64,000 nucleotides of DNA from an uncultured Eubacteriales bacterium (GCA_902491535.1 CABUHS010000011.1:1-64000), one strand, 5' to 3'. Counted from the first letter of the stretch, positions 26,322 through 36,248 are shown. The notes: generated by a model not told the origin, from the sequence alone. Translations and numbers: made by a program.

Positions 26322-27762
26322 CCGCGCAGACGAATTTGAGGACGACATGGATGAAGAAATGATCGGCGATCCGTACAGCGACGATGCAAACGGTGAATAC
26401 GGCTTTGATGACAGTATCGAATCGGATGTAAATGACGGTATGGATTACTATGACTGCGACAGGATCGACCGCGGTTCTTATGACGATACGATGGATTATA
26501 TGAACTCTATTGATGATATTGTCAACATAAATGAGATTGCCGATATGGCGGCTGGAAGTATTACATCCGCTGCTGATTTTGCAGATGATGTGGCATGTCC
26601 GAAACCCGAAAAAGCCAAGAGTGCAAAGAAAACAGCACCGGAAACGGAGAATATTTCCGATGAAAATAATTCTGAAGAGAAGAAGGATTTCCTTCAGACT
26701 CTTGTAGATGCAGGAAAGGCGAAAGGCTTTTTATCTCACGGAGAAATAATGGAAGCTCTCGGTGATGATGATTATGATATCGAAAAGATAGACAAGCTGT
26801 ATGAGCTTCTCGAACAGAACGGCGTCGAGGTTACCGACTATATAAATTCTCCCGATCTTGAGGAGATAGAAAATGAAGTCGAGCGTTATGAAAGCGCCGA
26901 AGAGATGGAAAAGATGCTCGCTCAGGAGGGACTTGCGATCGACGATCCGGTACGTATGTATCTTAAAGAGATCGGAAAGGTTCCGCTGCTTGACGCCGGC
27001 AAAGAGCATGAGCTGGCTGAGAGAATGGCTGCCGGAGATCAGCAGGCAAAATCTGAGCTTGTTGAAGCCAACCTCCGTCTTGTTGTAAGTATTGCAAAAA
27101 GATATGTAGGAAAGGGAATGTTTTTCCTTGATCTGATACAGGAGGGAAATCTCGGTCTTATGAAGGCTGTGGACAAGTTTGATTATCACAAGGGTTACAA
27201 GTTCTCGACTTATGCCACATGGTGGATACGTCAGGCTATAACCCGTGCGATCGCCGATCAGGCAAGGACTATAAGGATCCCTGTTCATATGGTAGAGACA
27301 ATACACAAGGTGTCGAGAATCAACCGTCAGTATCTGCAGGATCACGGACGGGAAGCGACTCCGGATGAGATTGCCGAGATGATGAATATAAATCCCGAGA
27401 AGGTCAGAGAGATAATGAAGATATCCCTTGATCCGGTTTCTCTCGAAACACCTATAGGCGAAGAAGAGGACAGCCATCTCGGAGATTTTATCGAAGACGT
27501 AGATTCTCCCGCGCCTGCGGAAGCCGCATCTTATACGCTGCTTCGCGAGCAGCTCAATGAGGTGCTTCATACGCTGACGCCGCGTGAGGAACATGTGCTG
27601 AAACTGCGTTTCGGTCTTGACGACGGAAGAACAAGAACGCTTGAAGAGGTCGGAAAGGTATTCAATATTACCCGTGAACGTATACGTCAGATAGAAGCTA
27701 AGGCACTTCGTAAGCTGCGTCATCCGAGCCGCTCAAAGCGCCTGAAGGATTATCTTGACTGA
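26290..27762 (+). CDS. rpoD: Primary sigma factor RpoD/SigA
   Basis: A 490-residue protein. The start at 26290 has GGAGG 10 nt upstream, inside dnaG. A very acidic ~110-residue N-terminal extension precedes region 1.1 ('FLQTLVDAGKAKGFLSHGEI'), region 1.2 ('DDPVRMYLKEIGKVPLL'), region 2 ('NLRLVVSIAKRYVGKGM', 'YKFSTYATWWIRQAITRAI'), region 3, and region 4 ('EEVGKVFNITRERIRQIEAKAL'). This explains the many TTGACA/TATAAT promoters with 17-nt spacers in the window. Confidence 0.97.
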   Translation: MRRELTDGELDRADEFEDDMDEEMIGDPYSDDANGEYGFDDSIESDVNDGMDYYDCDRIDRGSYDDTMDYMNSIDDIVNINEIADMAAGSITSAADFADDVACPKPEKAKSAKKTAPETENISDENNSEEKKDFLQTLVDAGKAKGFLSHGEIMEALGDDDYDIEKIDKLYELLEQNGVEVTDYINSPDLEEIENEVERYESAEEMEKMLAQEGLAIDDPVRMYLKEIGKVPLLDAGKEHELAERMAAGDQQAKSELVEANLRLVVSIAKRYVGKGMFFLDLIQEGNLGLMKAVDKFDYHKGYKFSTYATWWIRQAITRAIADQARTIRIPVHMVETIHKVSRINRQYLQDHGREATPDEIAEMMNINPEKVREIMKISLDPVSLETPIGEEEDSHLGDFIEDVDSPAPAEAASYTLLREQLNEVLHTLTPREEHVLKLRFGLDDGRTRTLEEVGKVFNITRERIRQIEAKALRKLRHPSRSKRLKDYLD

Positions 27763-27810
27763 TAAATATTTTTAACATCAAAATTGGCGACACTGTTCAC
27801 AATTTTTTTC

Positions 27811-27839
27811 TTGACATAATACGGCACGTGGTGTAAAAT
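27811..27839 (+). promoter_or_regulatory. Sigma-A promoter of the solute-binding lipoprotein gene
   Basis: TTGACA (27811-27816), 17-nt spacer, TAAAAT (27834-27839), leaving a ~105-nt leader before the ATG. Confidence 0.8.
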
Positions 27840-27952
27840 ATAAAATACGAAATTGAGTAGGTATATTGTCACCGCAGATTATTATTTTCTTAATGGCTGT
27901 GTTTGTTGATGTGTATTGATACTTTTCTGTTAAACATTAGGAGGAAACCCGA

Positions 27953-29827
27953 ATGAAAAAGAAACTGCTTAGCCTTTTTGTCGGCATATGCATGCTTCTT
28001 CCTGTCTTTCTTACCGGCTGTTCCGAAGACGGTGAGACTATAGACGTAACGAATTCACATGCAAGTGCTATGACGCTTACGCTGTATTCTATCGTTGAAG
28101 ACGGTACTACGGAAGCTGCAATAAAGGCTGTTCAGGATGCGCTGAATGTTAAAACCGAGAATGAACTGAATACGCATGTCGAGCTTAAATTCTATACCGC
28201 CGATGAATATGCTGCCGTTCTTGACGCACAGTTCAAAGAAATACAGGCGGATATGGATATGCAGGCGAGACTTAAGGCTGCTGCCGATGTAGCGAGAAAA
28301 GCGGCAAGAGCTGCCGGATATTCGGTTGCAAATAAGAATCCGGAGACAGAAGCTAAAAAACCGGACGAAACCGGAGTGGCGGAAACTGTCGAGGCGGATG
28401 AGACTGTCATTAACGAGTACGGCATTGCCGACACGGTATATCCGGATGTTATTGAAGGTCAGCTTGACATATTCCTTATCAACAGCTATTCAATGTATTC
28501 CGATCTTATATCAAAAGGGGTACTCAGTGCGCTTGAGGGAGAACTATCTCTCGGTGCAAAGTCGATAACCGGATATGTTTATCCCGCACTTCTGAATTCC
28601 GCATCTGTCGGCGGTCATACGTATGCTGTGCCCAATAACCATATGGTAGGCGAATATACATACATGCTTGTCAACAAGAGCATTGCTCAGAAGTACGGAT
28701 TTAATGAAAGCACGTTTAAAACTGCGGCTTCGCTTTATGACAGCGGCTTTCTTGCACGTGTTTCCGCAGGAGAGGCAGGAGCGGTTCTTATGCTGAACGA
28801 TCCGGAATGCACAATAGACTATGCTACAGGAGACGAGGGAATTCTCGGAACATATGTTACCGTTCCTATGTCCACAACTCAAAAGACATATCCTCCGGAA
28901 ATCATATACGGTATACCCACATATAAGAGTATCCTTTGCGCAAAGAATCAGTTCGGTGCTTCGATCGAACACGGTAACGTCGAAGATTTCTCAGGAAGAA
29001 CGATCGCTTCTGCATTCCTTAAGGGATCGTACGTGGATATGCAGCAGTACAAAGATGATTATTATGTAACTGTTGTAGACGCGCCTACATATACAATGGA
29101 AGATGTTTGCAGCGGAATGTATGCTGTCAGCGCTTATTCAGTAGATCTTTCCAGAAGCATGGAGATCATAGAGCTTCTTGCGTCAGAGCCTGATGTAGTA
29201 AATCTTCTTGCATACGGTATTGAAGATGTAAACTACAGCAAGGATGACGGCTCAAACATTGTTGAGCTGTTTAATAAAGAGGACAGCGGAGATAACTATT
29301 ACAGAATGAATCCGTCATATGCAGGAAACCAGTATAAGAGATTCATAACTTCCGATGCAAATGCTGAGGAGATCGCAATATCTGCAGATAACTGGGCAGG
29401 TGCAAAATCACAGAATCTTGCTTCTGTATCGCTCCCGTATTCCGGATTTGTTATTAATACGGAGCTTGTTCCTACATATATCGCTCCCGAGAATACTACC
29501 GAGCCGGATGATGAGGACGAGACAGGCGCAGTGACAGACGCTGTTACAGACAGTGGTTCAGGATCTGCAGAGCCTGAAACGCCGGCAAAGACTTATATGC
29601 CTGTTGACGAAATGCTCGCAGGACTTGAGGCTGTTTACAAAGAATATTCCGAGAAGGTTGCAAACTTTAACGGTACCGATCCCGATACCGGAGCAGCAAT
29701 GTCGTTTGCAGATTATCTTGACGCTATTACCGAAAGACTCGCTGAAAATATCTACGTAAATCAGGCTCTCGATGAGTGTAACTCTGCTTCGATACTGAAT
29801 CAGTATAATACGTTTGCAGGTGCGTAA
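27953..29827 (+). CDS. Solute-binding-protein-like lipoprotein, orphan
   Basis: A 624-residue protein with lipoprotein signal 'PVFLTGCSED' (lipid Cys about residue 22). The mature part resembles extracellular family 1 sugar-binding proteins: an early 'LTLYSIVEDGTTEAAIKAVQDAL', a middle 'DIFLINSYSMYSDLISKGVL', 'YAVPNNHMVGEYTYMLVNKSIAQKYGF'. An Ala/Lys-rich helix (about 90-130) and an acidic Thr/Glu linker (about 515-545) are inserted. No permease or ATPase gene is nearby, so transport partners are elsewhere or it has another surface role. Strong own promoter and terminator. Confidence 0.75.
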   Translation: MKKKLLSLFVGICMLLPVFLTGCSEDGETIDVTNSHASAMTLTLYSIVEDGTTEAAIKAVQDALNVKTENELNTHVELKFYTADEYAAVLDAQFKEIQADMDMQARLKAAADVARKAARAAGYSVANKNPETEAKKPDETGVAETVEADETVINEYGIADTVYPDVIEGQLDIFLINSYSMYSDLISKGVLSALEGELSLGAKSITGYVYPALLNSASVGGHTYAVPNNHMVGEYTYMLVNKSIAQKYGFNESTFKTAASLYDSGFLARVSAGEAGAVLMLNDPECTIDYATGDEGILGTYVTVPMSTTQKTYPPEIIYGIPTYKSILCAKNQFGASIEHGNVEDFSGRTIASAFLKGSYVDMQQYKDDYYVTVVDAPTYTMEDVCSGMYAVSAYSVDLSRSMEIIELLASEPDVVNLLAYGIEDVNYSKDDGSNIVELFNKEDSGDNYYRMNPSYAGNQYKRFITSDANAEEIAISADNWAGAKSQNLASVSLPYSGFVINTELVPTYIAPENTTEPDDEDETGAVTDAVTDSGSGSAEPETPAKTYMPVDEMLAGLEAVYKEYSEKVANFNGTDPDTGAAMSFADYLDAITERLAENIYVNQALDECNSASILNQYNTFAGA

Positions 29828-29861
29828 GTTTTAGAATTTAATTTAATAGCAAGAATGCTAA

Positions 29862-29896
29862 GGGCAGACCGGAGAATCCGGTCTGCCCGTTTTATT
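29862..29896 (+). terminator. Intrinsic terminator of the lipoprotein gene
   Basis: GGGCAGACCGG (29862-29872) and CCGGTCTGCCC (29878-29888) with a 5-nt loop, followed by GTTTTATT. Confidence 0.95.
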
Positions 29897-29916
29897 GTGA
29901 AACGATAAAGTTTCGA

Positions 29917-30006
29917 GGAACCCGACCACAATATAGATTGCTCTCGGCGGTCGGTTTTTTACCCTCAAGCAACAAGATTCCGCGGTACCCGTTGGTCAGG
30001 TTCTTA
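29917..30006. repeat. Dispersed intergenic repeat, family 1, degenerate/composite copy
   Basis: The left part (29917-29960) carries GGAACCCGACC and a GATTGC segment and forms a CCGACC/GGTCGG hairpin followed by TTTTTT. The right part, read on the minus strand from 30006, carries AAGAACCTGACC and CTTGTTG...GGGTAAAA, like the ends of the other copies (42993, 46731, 51732). Confidence 0.55.
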
Positions 30007-30179
30007 CACTGAAAATGCACCGGTTATGACTGCCGTATTTTGCCGTCGATAGCCACATTGTCGGCAGAAATAAATGATCCGTCTGTTTAAGCTTATAAAT
30101 CAGACGGATCATGCCCGCATATTTTATACTTATAATAAATTCATTTTTACGGGAAAAACAGTACAGTATCGAATCAGGT

Positions 30180-31229
30180 TCAAAGTCCGTCGCACATACT
30201 GTGAAGCATTTCTGTAAACGCTTCGATAAAATCTGACAGAAGTTTTGCTTCTGCGGCAGGTGAGTGAAGTACCATTTCGTATGCCTTTGCAACAGGGATA
30301 TTCATTCTTATGTTAAGCTCGCCGGATTCCTTTTTGGATCTTCCGCCCGGTTTGCAGTAGAGAGTAATCCCGAATTCCTGCAAAATAGTATCTGCAAGTA
30401 TCATTCCCGGAATATCATCATAATCAAGAGACATGGCAAGCATAGTGAAGGTATTTGTGCTGCTTTTTACCCGGCCGATGCTCTTTGCTTCAAATTGCGT
30501 GTTTACATTTATTCTTCCGTCGGTACATTCAACTTTAATGCTGCATCCGCCGACCGAAGATTTCAGTGCGAGTATAGCGATATGCATAAGCGCCAATAGC
30601 GCGGACGCGATATCGCGTAACGGAATTATATATCCGTTTCTGCATACAACGTCTATAGAAATGTGGAAGCCGAACTTCGAAAAATACTCTGTGAAAAGAG
30701 CGCGTATTTTACCGAGTATAACCGCCGCATCGGCAGGAGCGTTTGGGGCGATATTGCCGATCTCGTCGGCAAGTCCGTATACAGTCGTATTTCTGCGTGT
30801 AAAATTCCATGCACCTGCAGGAATATGTATATCTTTAAGTTCGCCCTGCTCAGCAACGAATCCGATCAGTTTGTCTGCACACAAGAGCGAAGCCGCCTCG
30901 GCGTTTTCGAGAAATATATCTTTTGTTTTTCTTTGAAGCAGAGACAGAAATACGAAGGCGAAAAAACGTTTGCCGCCGCTTTCAAAACTTCCGGCTACTG
31001 CGGTGCGGCATTGAAAATCCGGATTGCGGAATCGGACAATTTTGTAGTTTGTGCGCAGGGCTTCTATATTGTATAACGCTTCATAATTTTCGCTGACGTC
31101 AAAATGCCGTATTATCAGAGTTCCCTTGCGTAATTCCGGCATCAGCTTTTTCGCGGATGCGTTTCTGTAGATTATACGTCCTTCATCGGATGTTACTGTA
31201 ATCGGAGTTACAGTCATATCAAGTTTCAT
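30180..31229 (-). CDS. Unrecognised protein, possible PAS plus HATPase-like architecture
   Basis: A 349-residue soluble protein, start with AAAGGAAT upstream. The first ~110 residues look PAS-like ('DEGRIIYRNASAKKLMPEL'). The region about 180-320 has the size and strand/helix pattern of a GHKL ATPase ('ALLALMHIAILALKSS', 'MLAMSLDYDDIPGMILADTILQEFG', 'GGRSKKESGELNIRM'), but I see no clear N or G boxes and no phosphoacceptor His. It may be a degenerate kinase-like regulator. Low certainty; the gene itself is well supported by length and codon use. Confidence 0.6.
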   Translation of the reverse strand: MKLDMTVTPITVTSDEGRIIYRNASAKKLMPELRKGTLIIRHFDVSENYEALYNIEALRTNYKIVRFRNPDFQCRTAVAGSFESGGKRFFAFVFLSLLQRKTKDIFLENAEAASLLCADKLIGFVAEQGELKDIHIPAGAWNFTRRNTTVYGLADEIGNIAPNAPADAAVILGKIRALFTEYFSKFGFHISIDVVCRNGYIIPLRDIASALLALMHIAILALKSSVGGCSIKVECTDGRINVNTQFEAKSIGRVKSSTNTFTMLAMSLDYDDIPGMILADTILQEFGITLYCKPGGRSKKESGELNIRMNIPVAKAYEMVLHSPAAEAKLLSDFIEAFTEMLHSMCDGL

Positions 31230-31369
31230 TTTTGATTATTCCTTTCACAAAATTTAATATTTTGCGATTACGGGTCGACAGTATGGTATAGATAAGCATA
31301 TGGCATTTGATGTTCTGACCGCAGAAGTTTTGTCTGCGGCTGTCGGTTTCTTCGTAAGACCGCTTTATA

Positions 31370-31612
31370 TCATTCGATCTCCTGATCGAGGTTTTCAAAT
31401 TCCTTTGAAGAGAAAAAGTCTGCGAGATTTATGTTCAGCCCGTCACAGAACTTTTTTACTGTTGATAAGGACACATTTTTGCGTCGGTCGTCGAGCATGC
31501 TGTATGCTGTCGAAGGTGTTACTCCTGACATCATTGCAAGCTCGTTGACAGCTATTTTTCTTTCATTGCATATACGTGCAAACGCGGCGGCAGCTGCCTG
31601 TTTTACGTTCAA
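31370..31612 (-). CDS. Small XRE-family HTH protein
   Basis: An 80-residue protein: 'RICNERKIAVNELAMMSGVTPSTAYSMLDDRRKNVSLSTVKKFCDGLNINLADFF', a complete HTH_3/HTH_26 fold with nothing else. It starts at TTG with GGAGTGAT 8 nt upstream. It is 140 nt upstream of the PAS-like gene on the same strand. Target unknown. Confidence 0.88.
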   Translation of the reverse strand: MNVKQAAAAAFARICNERKIAVNELAMMSGVTPSTAYSMLDDRRKNVSLSTVKKFCDGLNINLADFFSSKEFENLDQEIE

Positions 31613-31992
31613 TATATATCACTCCTTTCGAATATTATAGAATAACAAACCGAAGTCCTGCCGTGCAAGTTTCCGGATAACTAAGGGAACATTGAATGAC
31701 TGAAAGTCAGTATTCTATATCAGGCGCATCAGTGTTGGAAAGCACCTTTGTTTTTATTATATAGAATATTCGCTTCTGCGTATACGCATATGCGTAAATA
31801 AACAGGAAAAAATTTTTGAAAAGATAATTTTTCAGCAGGGAAAGTAAAAAAAAGTTGATTTTAACCTGTCATTAGGTAAATTGTAACAAAAATAAAAAAT
31901 GTTGCAAATAATGCTTGTAAAACGGACGAAAAAGAGGTAAAATAAATTATATATAAAAGATATATATATATTAAATTTTGGAGGAATATAAA
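31613..31992. other. Long leader/intergenic region before gap
   Basis: No gene seen. A promoter TTGTAA (31915-31920), 17 nt, TAAAAT (31938-31943) serves gap. A TATTCTATAT...ATATAGAATA inverted pair (about 31709-31770) encloses ~40 nt and could be a weak structured or remnant element. Confidence 0.6.
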
Positions 31993-33063
31993 ATGTCAGT
32001 TAAAGTTGCCATTAACGGTTTCGGCCGTATCGGTCGTCTTGCTTTCCGTCAGATGTTTGACGCAGACGGATATGAGGTAGTTGCTATCAACGATCTTACC
32101 AGCCCTAAGATGCTTGCTCATCTTCTTAAGTATGACACAGCACAGGGACCTTACTGCGGCAAAGCAGGAGAAAACAAGCACACCGTAACATACAAGGATT
32201 CGGTTCTCGGCGAGGACGGTAAGACAGTCGTAGTTCCCGGTTCCATTACTGTTGACGGAAAAGAGATCACTATTTATGCATGCCCGAAGGCTGCTGATCT
32301 TCCCTGGGGCGAACTCGGTGTTGACGTTGTTCTTGAATGCACCGGTTTCTACACCTCTAAGGAAAAGTCTATGGCTCACATTCAGGCAGGCGCTAAGAAG
32401 GTTGTTATTTCTGCTCCCGCAGGAAACGATCTTAAGACTATCGTATATAATGTAAACCACAAGGATCTTACAAAGGACGACCAGGTTATCTCCGCAGCAT
32501 CCTGCACAACTAACTGCCTCGCTCCTATGGCTAAGGCTCTTAACGATACCTATCCGATCCAGAGCGGTATCATGACAACTGTTCACGCTTACACAGGCGA
32601 CCAGATGATCCTCGACGGTCCTCAGAGAAAGGGTGACCTCCGCCGTGCGCGCGCAGGCGCTCAGAACATCGTTCCGAACTCTACCGGCGCTGCAAAGGCT
32701 ATCGGCCTTGTTATCCCTGAGCTGAACGGTAAGCTTATCGGTTCTGCTCAGCGCGTTCCTACTCCTACAGGTTCTACAACAATTCTCGTTGCAGTTGTTA
32801 AGGGTAAGGATGTAACAAAGGATTCCATCAATGCTGCTATGGAAGCTGCTGCTACAGAGTCTTTCGGCTACAACACAGACGAGATCGTATCTTCCGATGT
32901 TATCGGTATGCGTTTCGGCTCTCTGTTTGATGCAACACAGACAATGGTTTCCAAGATCGACGACGACACATATCAGGTACAGGTAGTTTCTTGGTACGAT
33001 AACGAGAACTCCTACACAAGCCAGATGGTTCGTACAATCAAGTATTTCGCAGAACTTGGTTGA
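31993..33063 (+). CDS. gap: Glyceraldehyde-3-phosphate dehydrogenase (type I)
   Basis: A 356-residue protein. Start at 31993 with GGAGG 9 nt upstream. NAD-binding 'VAINGFGRIGRLAFRQM', catalytic 'AASCTTNCLAPMAK' (Cys about 172), 'TVHAYTGDQMILDGP', 'RRARAGAQNIVPNSTGAAKA', 'WYDNENSYTSQMVRT'. Oxidises glyceraldehyde 3-phosphate to 1,3-bisphosphoglycerate. About 20 residues longer than most, by an insertion around 60-85. Codons are strongly biased, as expected for a highly expressed gene. Confidence 0.98.
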   Translation: MSVKVAINGFGRIGRLAFRQMFDADGYEVVAINDLTSPKMLAHLLKYDTAQGPYCGKAGENKHTVTYKDSVLGEDGKTVVVPGSITVDGKEITIYACPKAADLPWGELGVDVVLECTGFYTSKEKSMAHIQAGAKKVVISAPAGNDLKTIVYNVNHKDLTKDDQVISAASCTTNCLAPMAKALNDTYPIQSGIMTTVHAYTGDQMILDGPQRKGDLRRARAGAQNIVPNSTGAAKAIGLVIPELNGKLIGSAQRVPTPTGSTTILVAVVKGKDVTKDSINAAMEAAATESFGYNTDEIVSSDVIGMRFGSLFDATQTMVSKIDDDTYQVQVVSWYDNENSYTSQMVRTIKYFAELG

Positions 33064-33083
33064 TTTGAGTCTATAACTTTATA

Positions 33084-33117
33084 AAAAAGGTTCGCAGGTA
33101 AAACTGCGGACCTTTTT
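33084..33117 (+). terminator. Intrinsic terminator of gap
   Basis: AAAAAGGTTCGCAG / CTGCGGACCTTTTT with a 6-nt loop, ending in a T-run. Confidence 0.93.
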
Positions 33118-33412
33118 ATGTTTTTGTGCATTAGAATATGCTAAGTGCGAAACAGGGCAGCCGATGCCATATCCTTAAACCTCCTGATGCGGCGCCGCTT
33201 ATCACCCTGGACATTGCAGTGAAAGCAGCTATAGAGCCGCCGCAGGTTATTTATTGTACTTTATCTATGGAAACAATTTGATATTTATTCATATTCAGTT
33301 TTAAAAGCTGTGTTAAAATAAAAAAATAAAATGCCGTAGTATAAAATCGTTTTTACAAAGCGATTTTGGTGCCGTACGGCGATGCTTCGGACGGAAAGGA
33401 CCTTTTTGTATT

Positions 33413-34225
33413 ATGAGAAATAAATATGCTTTTCTCGGTGTTGGAAATATGGCTTCTGCGATCATACGCGGAATTTCTGCTGACGGAGTTTCGCCGTCGG
33501 ATTCGATATTGTATGATATAAGCAGCGAAAAGTGCGAGGCTTTTGCAAAAGAAGGATTTGCGGTTGCAAAGTCAGCTGCTGAAGCTGTCAGATTTGCTGA
33601 CTTCATAGTGCTTGCCGTACAGCCGCAGGCATTTTCCGAGCTTATCGGCGAGCTTCGCGAAAGCGGCGTATGCACAGACGGAAAATGCTTTGTTTCGATC
33701 GCCGCAGGTGTGTCGATCGGTAAGATATGCGAGCTTTTCGGAAAAGAAGTTGCGGTCATACGCACAATGCCGAATGCACCTCTCATGATCGGAAAGGGCG
33801 TTACTGCGCTGACGAGAAATACTCTTGTAAGCGACAAGAGCTTCGGTACTGTATGCCGCATGTTCTCCAGAGTAGGCGAGATACTTACTCTTCCCGAAGA
33901 TAAGATGAACGAGGTTATAAGCGCTACGTCGAGCGCACCTGCGTATGTTTATCTTTTCATAAAATCCATTACGGATGCTGCGATAGCGCAGGGAATATCC
34001 GACGATGAGAAATTTATGAAAGATATAATCTGCCGTATGGTGATAGGCGCGGCAGAGCTTATGCTCGGTTCGAGCGAATCGCCTGACGCACTTGTTCGAC
34101 GCGTTTGCACTCCCGGCGGAACAACAGAGCCGGCTGTTCAGACTCTTATCGACCGCGGAATGCCGGAAATTATAGCAGACGCCATGGACGCATGTGTTAA
34201 ACGTGCCGAACAGCTCGGTAAATAA
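33413..34225 (+). CDS. proC: Pyrroline-5-carboxylate reductase
   Basis: A 270-residue protein: NADPH site 'YAFLGVGNMASAIIRGI', 'VLAVQPQAF', 'IRTMPNAPLMIGKGVTAL', then the C-terminal dimer domain with 'SATSSAPAYVYLFIKSI' and 'RRVCTPGGTTEPAVQTLIDRG'. Last step of proline synthesis. The 295-nt gap before it holds an AAATCG/CGATTT hairpin but no recognised gene. Confidence 0.97.
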   Translation: MRNKYAFLGVGNMASAIIRGISADGVSPSDSILYDISSEKCEAFAKEGFAVAKSAAEAVRFADFIVLAVQPQAFSELIGELRESGVCTDGKCFVSIAAGVSIGKICELFGKEVAVIRTMPNAPLMIGKGVTALTRNTLVSDKSFGTVCRMFSRVGEILTLPEDKMNEVISATSSAPAYVYLFIKSITDAAIAQGISDDEKFMKDIICRMVIGAAELMLGSSESPDALVRRVCTPGGTTEPAVQTLIDRGMPEIIADAMDACVKRAEQLGK

Positions 34226-34343
34226 AATGCTCTGCCCGTGTTTGTCTGTACGGGTAATATAGACGGCTGCAAACGAATATAAATGATATATCAGGAAAAT
34301 TCCTCCGCAATGCGGAAAGACAGGAAAAGAGGAAGGATATATC

Positions 34344-34943
34344 ATGTGGATCGGACCTTTACGGTACAGAAGGATAAAAATATGCATTATGCTGATCGTC
34401 GCGGTCTTTTTCGCGGCCGGTGTTTTTGCGGAATATGAACTTATGAAATCGGACAGGCATCTCTCAGATAGCCTAGGCAATTTTATATGGACATTCAGCG
34501 GCGGAAACGGGTTTTCGGATTGCAGTACCAGGGGTGAATATGCCCTTACGGCGCTCAGAGGACTTAAATATCCTGCACTTCTGTGTATATTGCTGTTTTT
34601 ATGCGGTTTTACGGTCTATGCTCCTGCTGTTTCTGCGGTTGCCGCGGCGTATTCTGCTGCAACTTTCGGTGCTATGTGCATGCAAACTGCGGAGCTTACG
34701 CTCGGATATCTTTTTCTTGCTGTTGTCTGCTCTGCATCTCTTGTGGCTGTCTGCGAGCTTTGTGTTTATTCTGCATATCTCGGCAGGGAGCTTTCGCACA
34801 AGGCTCCTCCGAATATAAAACTTTTGTCGGGCATGCCTGAGGTCAGAGAGATGTTTTTTCTCCTCTGCTCATGCGCGTGCAGGCTTATCATATACATAAC
34901 GCTTTGGATGCTGATTTCGCCTCATCTCAGCGGCATTGGTTAA
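34344..34943 (+). CDS. Multi-pass membrane protein, SpoIIM-like size
   Basis: A 199-residue protein with about five hydrophobic segments (about residues 12-32, 73-98, 100-118, 122-145, 172-192). GGAAGG precedes the ATG. Size and layout, with a Pro-Ala-Leu-rich middle, recall SpoIIM-type proteins, but no diagnostic motif is clear enough to name it. Followed 118 nt later by a DUF624-like membrane protein gene. Confidence 0.6.
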   Translation: MWIGPLRYRRIKICIMLIVAVFFAAGVFAEYELMKSDRHLSDSLGNFIWTFSGGNGFSDCSTRGEYALTALRGLKYPALLCILLFLCGFTVYAPAVSAVAAAYSAATFGAMCMQTAELTLGYLFLAVVCSASLVAVCELCVYSAYLGRELSHKAPPNIKLLSGMPEVREMFFLLCSCACRLIIYITLWMLISPHLSGIG

Positions 34944-35060
34944 TTCTGTCCGGGTTCGGACTTATATAAAGGGTACCCGTTATCAGATGCATTGCGTCTT
35001 ACGTTGTACAAAGCACTGTGCGGAGAAGCTCCGCGCTTTACTGAAAGGAAAGATCACAGG

Positions 35061-36035
35061 ATGTCAAAATACAGTGATTTAATGAAAAAGGTCTTCGACT
35101 CTCAGCGAGTCGGGAAAGGTGTTGACAAGGAACCGGAGAGTCCTAAAAATTTTATCGGGTTCTTTAAGTATTTCAAACGCAATTTCAATGATATATTCAA
35201 GGTGAACATTCTGCTTGTTATAGGAAGTTTCCCGGTTTTTTTCGCACTTTATGCGATGACGGGAAACCTGAATAATATATCTACTGCCCCGACTTCACCG
35301 ATATTTGCGCAGCTTCACGGCGCTATGCTTCACGGTACGCAGTTGTCGCCTGTGACTATGGCGATGTTCGGTGTTCACGGTGTTCAGGGAGAGCTTTCGG
35401 TTATGACGACAGCGACTGCGGTAATGTTCTCGCTTGCCGGACTTTTGATCTTTACGCTCGGACCGGTTACAACGGGCGCAACATATCTGCTCAGGAATCT
35501 TATTAAAGGAGAACCGCTGTTTTTCTGGCAGGATTTTAAGTATTCGGTAAAACGCAACTTAAAGCAGGGGCTGCTTCTCGGAATAATTGACAGTCTTATA
35601 ATTGTACTGCTTGCTTATAATATTACGCTTTCGTATTTTAATCTCGGAACGTATGTTACGAACTTTGTATTTTATGCCAATATAGCGCTGATATTTTTGT
35701 TTTTACTGATGCGTCCGTATTTGTATCTCATGCTTGTGACGTTCGATTTATCGATATTTAAGCTGTTTAAAAATGCACTTATCTTTGCTATAATCGGAGC
35801 AAAGCGCAATATCCCTGCTTTTGTCGGTGCGGCGCTTGTGATTGCGGTCAACTGGTTTCTTCTCGGTGTATTTGCACCGCTCGGGGTGTGTATGCCTCTG
35901 TTTATAACGCTCGGAGCGGTGTGGTATATATTCATATATGCCGCGTTTCCGAAGATCAAGGAGATAATGATAGATCCGTATTACGATGATGACGGCAATG
36001 TAAAAAAATCTGCCGGAGAATCGGCGGAAGCATAA
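35061..36035 (+). CDS. DUF624/YesL-like membrane protein
   Basis: A 324-residue protein; start at 35061 with AAAGGAAAG upstream. After 'FFKYFKRNFNDIFKVNILLVIGSFPVFF' come several more membrane segments including 'LGPVTTGATYLLRNLIKGEPLFFWQDFKYSVKRNLKQG', 'RPYLYLMLVTFDLSIFKLFKNALIFAI', ending 'FPKIKEIMIDPYYDDD'. This is the DUF624 layout. The family often sits by sugar-transport genes; there are none here. Function unknown. Confidence 0.8.
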   Translation: MSKYSDLMKKVFDSQRVGKGVDKEPESPKNFIGFFKYFKRNFNDIFKVNILLVIGSFPVFFALYAMTGNLNNISTAPTSPIFAQLHGAMLHGTQLSPVTMAMFGVHGVQGELSVMTTATAVMFSLAGLLIFTLGPVTTGATYLLRNLIKGEPLFFWQDFKYSVKRNLKQGLLLGIIDSLIIVLLAYNITLSYFNLGTYVTNFVFYANIALIFLFLLMRPYLYLMLVTFDLSIFKLFKNALIFAIIGAKRNIPAFVGAALVIAVNWFLLGVFAPLGVCMPLFITLGAVWYIFIYAAFPKIKEIMIDPYYDDDGNVKKSAGESAEA

Positions 36036-36063
36036 CAAAGCTTTTACAGAGATAATTTTACTG

Positions 36064-36098
36064 AAAGATCTGCTTTTTTACAGGGCAGGTCTTTTTTG
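36064..36098 (+). terminator. Terminator after the DUF624-like gene
   Basis: AAAGATCTGC and GCAGGTCTTT arms (36064-36073 / 36085-36094) followed by TTTTG. Confidence 0.75.
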
Positions 36099-36182
36099 TT
36101 AATATTAACGTTATACGTGCCCTATACGGTGTTATCTTTTTGCAGATTCACTGCAACTGCTTTACAAAAATGATTTATATAC

Positions 36183-36211
36183 TTGAATTTTCGTCTGTTA
36201 TATGCTATACT
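36183..36211 (+). promoter_or_regulatory. Promoter of the NAGPA-domain/LtaS-like operon
   Basis: TTGAAT (36183-36188), 17-nt spacer, TATACT (36206-36211), 37 nt before the start codon. Confidence 0.75.
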
Positions 36212-36248
36212 GTTTAAGTATAGTCAAATACCCGAAGGGGGGACAAAA

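Noticed and set aside
33118..33412. Possible small structured RNA before proC
   Set aside because: One simple AAATCG hairpin and no match to any RNA I know; kept as an unassigned gap.
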